Assembly (NCBI GenBank): GCA_964528155.1
Contig: CAZGRL010000144.1
Coordinates: forward strand, 1-8,098
Source: G001797105 sp964528155
GTDB lineage: Bacteria > Chloroflexota > Anaerolineae > Anaerolineales > E44-bin32
Reading direction: 5' to 3'
Length of the DNA: 8,098 nt
Positions 6,369-8,098 of the stretch are shown here, one piece after another (the stretch's first letter is position 1; every line of letters begins with the position of its first letter). The position numbers were made by a program, and so were the translations under genes. The notes under the pieces were generated by a model. It was not told the origin of the DNA, did not search any database, and saw only the letters and a list, made by a program, of their open reading frames with translations.

Positions 6369-7868
6369 ATGACACAGACAGCACATGTATTTGTCAATCC
6401 GGGAGACATTGTCGGCCGGGTCAACCCCAACCTGTATGGGCACTTTGCCGAGCATTTGGGCCGTTGCATCTATGATGGAATTTGGGTGGGCGAACAATCG
6501 CCTATTCCAAATGTGGGCGGCTTTCGAAAAGATGTACTCGAGGCGTTGCGCCAGATCAGACCGTCCATTCTGCGTTGGCCGGGCGGCTGCTTTGCCGATG
6601 ACTACCATTGGCAAGAGGGGGTCGGCGCGCCACAGGAGAGGCCACGGCGGATTAACATCCACTGGGGGGAAGTGGTCGAGACCAACGAGGTCGGCACACA
6701 AGAGTTCGTCCAATTCTGTCGTCTGATCGGGGCGGAGCCTTACATCTGCGGCAATGTCGGCTCTGGCACTGTTCGTGAATTGCGTGACTGGGTCGAGTAT
6801 TGCAACTACCCCGGCGACTCATCATGGGCTCAGAAGCGGGCCCAGGACGGCAGCCGCGATCCGCTAAACGTTAGGTACTGGGGAGTAGGCAACGAGAACT
6901 GGGCCTGTGGCGGAAACTTCTCTCCTGAGGATTACTGCACCGAGTTTCGACGGTACGCTACTTTCTTGCGAGGTTTTGGGCAGAAATTGTTTGTCATCGC
7001 CTGCGGGCCTTCGGGCAACGACATTGAGTGGACTGATCGCTTCTTCCGGAAGTTGAAAAAGGACTATAGGGAGTTCCAAGACATTGACGGGTTCGCAGCC
7101 CACTATTACTGCGAAACGGCCGGGACAGCAACCAAATACAGCACAGACGAATGGTACCAATTGATCAATAGGGGCCTGAAGATGGAAGCACTTGTGATCC
7201 AGCAGCGCGCTGCAATGGATGCCTACGATCCATCTCGCCGCATCGGGCTGGTCGTGGATGAGTGGGGGACCTGGCATCCAGTCGAGCCGGGGACGAATCC
7301 AGCCTTCCTCTATCAGCAGAACAGCCTGCGAGACGCTTTAGTGGCTGCCACCACCCTGGATATCTTCAACCGGCACGCGGATAAGGTGGTGATGGCCAAT
7401 ATTGCCCAGGTCGTCAACGTGCTACAGGCTATGGTTCTGACCGAGCCAGGCAGTCCGCGTATTTTGGTTACCCCAACTGGGTACGTCTACGAGATGTATG
7501 CTCAGCACAAAAACGGCATGTCTGTGCGCGTCCTGGTCGAGGCACCGGAGATTCTATTCAGCGCCGACGGGATCTCGAGCAGCATTCCGGTCGTGGCAGG
7601 CAGTGCATCAGTGAAGGAGAGGGTCCTCTTCCTGACGCTGACCAATAGCCACGCGAGTGACTCCACCGATGTGAAGGTTAGCCTGCTCGCAGGAGCGAGC
7701 GCCTCATCGGCATCCGCACAATCACTAGCAGGCGAGATCCATGCTCATAACACCTTTGATGCGCCCGACGCCATCAAACCGAGCGCCCTGGATGTAGAAG
7801 CCCACGGTGCGGACGTGCACATCACCCTGCCCCCAGCGAGCGTCACGAGTGTGGAAATAAGGCTGTAA
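6369..7868 (+). CDS. abfA: GH51 alpha-L-arabinofuranosidase (intracellular)
   Basis: This 499-residue enzyme cleaves terminal alpha-L-arabinofuranosyl groups from oligosaccharides by retention, releasing L-arabinose. Its length matches characterised bacterial GH51 enzymes of about 500 residues. The N-terminus carries NPNLYGHFAEHLG (19-31), the barrel contains RWPGGCFADDYHW (69-81), and ETNEVGTQEF and CGNVGSGT are family motifs. The predicted acid/base is Glu176 in GVGNEN and the nucleophile Glu298 in VVDEWG, both intact. The C-terminal part (about 380-499) is the usual beta-sandwich, ending at IRL. No signal peptide is present, so it acts on imported oligosaccharides. It is transcribed divergently from the repressor-transport operon, about 590 bp from the repressor start, and is not obviously under the same operator. 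A region at 444-452 rich in Ala and Ser looks like a surface loop. GH51 also contains a few endoglucanases, but this motif set is that of arabinofuranosidases. Confidence 0.95.
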   Translation: MTQTAHVFVNPGDIVGRVNPNLYGHFAEHLGRCIYDGIWVGEQSPIPNVGGFRKDVLEALRQIRPSILRWPGGCFADDYHWQEGVGAPQERPRRINIHWGEVVETNEVGTQEFVQFCRLIGAEPYICGNVGSGTVRELRDWVEYCNYPGDSSWAQKRAQDGSRDPLNVRYWGVGNENWACGGNFSPEDYCTEFRRYATFLRGFGQKLFVIACGPSGNDIEWTDRFFRKLKKDYREFQDIDGFAAHYYCETAGTATKYSTDEWYQLINRGLKMEALVIQQRAAMDAYDPSRRIGLVVDEWGTWHPVEPGTNPAFLYQQNSLRDALVAATTLDIFNRHADKVVMANIAQVVNVLQAMVLTEPGSPRILVTPTGYVYEMYAQHKNGMSVRVLVEAPEILFSADGISSSIPVVAGSASVKERVLFLTLTNSHASDSTDVKVSLLAGASASSASAQSLAGEIHAHNTFDAPDAIKPSALDVEAHGADVHITLPPASVTSVEIRL

Positions 7869-8098
7869 CCCAGACGGATGTGCTCAAATCGCAGCAATCG
7901 GAACAATGAATCGGGTTCCTCTAATCCACTTGTTGGGTAATCAACTGTAAGGCGAGAGTCCGCCGGTAGCCCGGGTGCACGGTTAGTGTATCCGTCGGTG
8001 GTGAAACCAGGATTTTGCCTCAGGATGAGTTCACGTCTTGTCAAGTGGTGTAGTTTGATGTGTGCTTCCACGGCTACAGCGAGTCGCGATTGCGAGCT
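7869..8098. other. Downstream region of GH51, no supported gene
   Basis: The last 230 bp contain no recognisable gene. A weak hairpin (GGAAC 7900-7904 with GTTCC 7915-7919) follows the GH51 stop but lacks a T-run, so no terminator is assigned. The minus strand is open from the right edge through this region and into the GH51 3' end (AHIKLHHLTRRELI and following), and a plus-strand frame is open from 7941 to the edge. Neither has a good start signal or a family I recognise. Either could be the tail or head of something beyond the window. Confidence 0.45.

Overview
The window looks like a carbohydrate-utilisation locus from a bacterium, probably a member of the Chloroflexota (Anaerolineae, Caldilineae or Thermomicrobia-like). 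That guess rests on the moderately high GC content and on the long Ala/Pro/Thr-rich tether after the lipobox of the sugar-binding lipoprotein, a habit common in that phylum. It is an inference from style, not a database match.

Layout, left to right. (1) 1-690, minus strand: the first 230 residues of a glycoside hydrolase family 31 enzyme, alpha-xylosidase-like, running off the left edge. (2) 691-1542: about 850 bp with no convincing gene but several small inverted repeats. (3) 1543-5780, minus strand: a compact operon whose transcription order is LacI-family repressor, lipoprotein sugar-binding protein, MalF-type permease, MalG-type permease. Gaps are 34 nt and 5 nt, and the last two genes share a 4-nt GTGA overlap. 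No ABC ATPase is encoded here. (4) 5781-6368: a long divergent intergenic region. It holds a near-consensus minus-strand promoter (TTGACA, 17 nt, TATTAT) followed at once by two abutting copies of the perfect palindrome TGACAGCGCTGTCA, which together form a 28-bp perfect palindrome. It also holds a strong isolated hairpin at 6014-6049. (5) 6369-7868, plus strand: a complete intracellular GH51 alpha-L-arabinofuranosidase with both catalytic glutamates. (6) 7869-8098: no supported gene.

How the parts probably work together: the binding protein and two permeases (CUT1 class) import an oligosaccharide carrying arabinofuranosyl and perhaps alpha-xylosyl groups. The cytoplasmic GH51 removes L-arabinose and the GH31 removes alpha-linked xylose (or glucose). 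The repressor would sit on the doubled palindrome over the transcription start of its own operon and leave when an inducer sugar binds. Pairing GH31 with GH51 fits arabinoxyloglucan or arabinoxylan-derived oligosaccharides, but the substrate is inferred only from family membership.

The individual genes belong to known families. The least ordinary parts are the doubled operator, the two long non-coding stretches with structure, and a small reading frame that ends in an ATGA overlap with the GH51 start.
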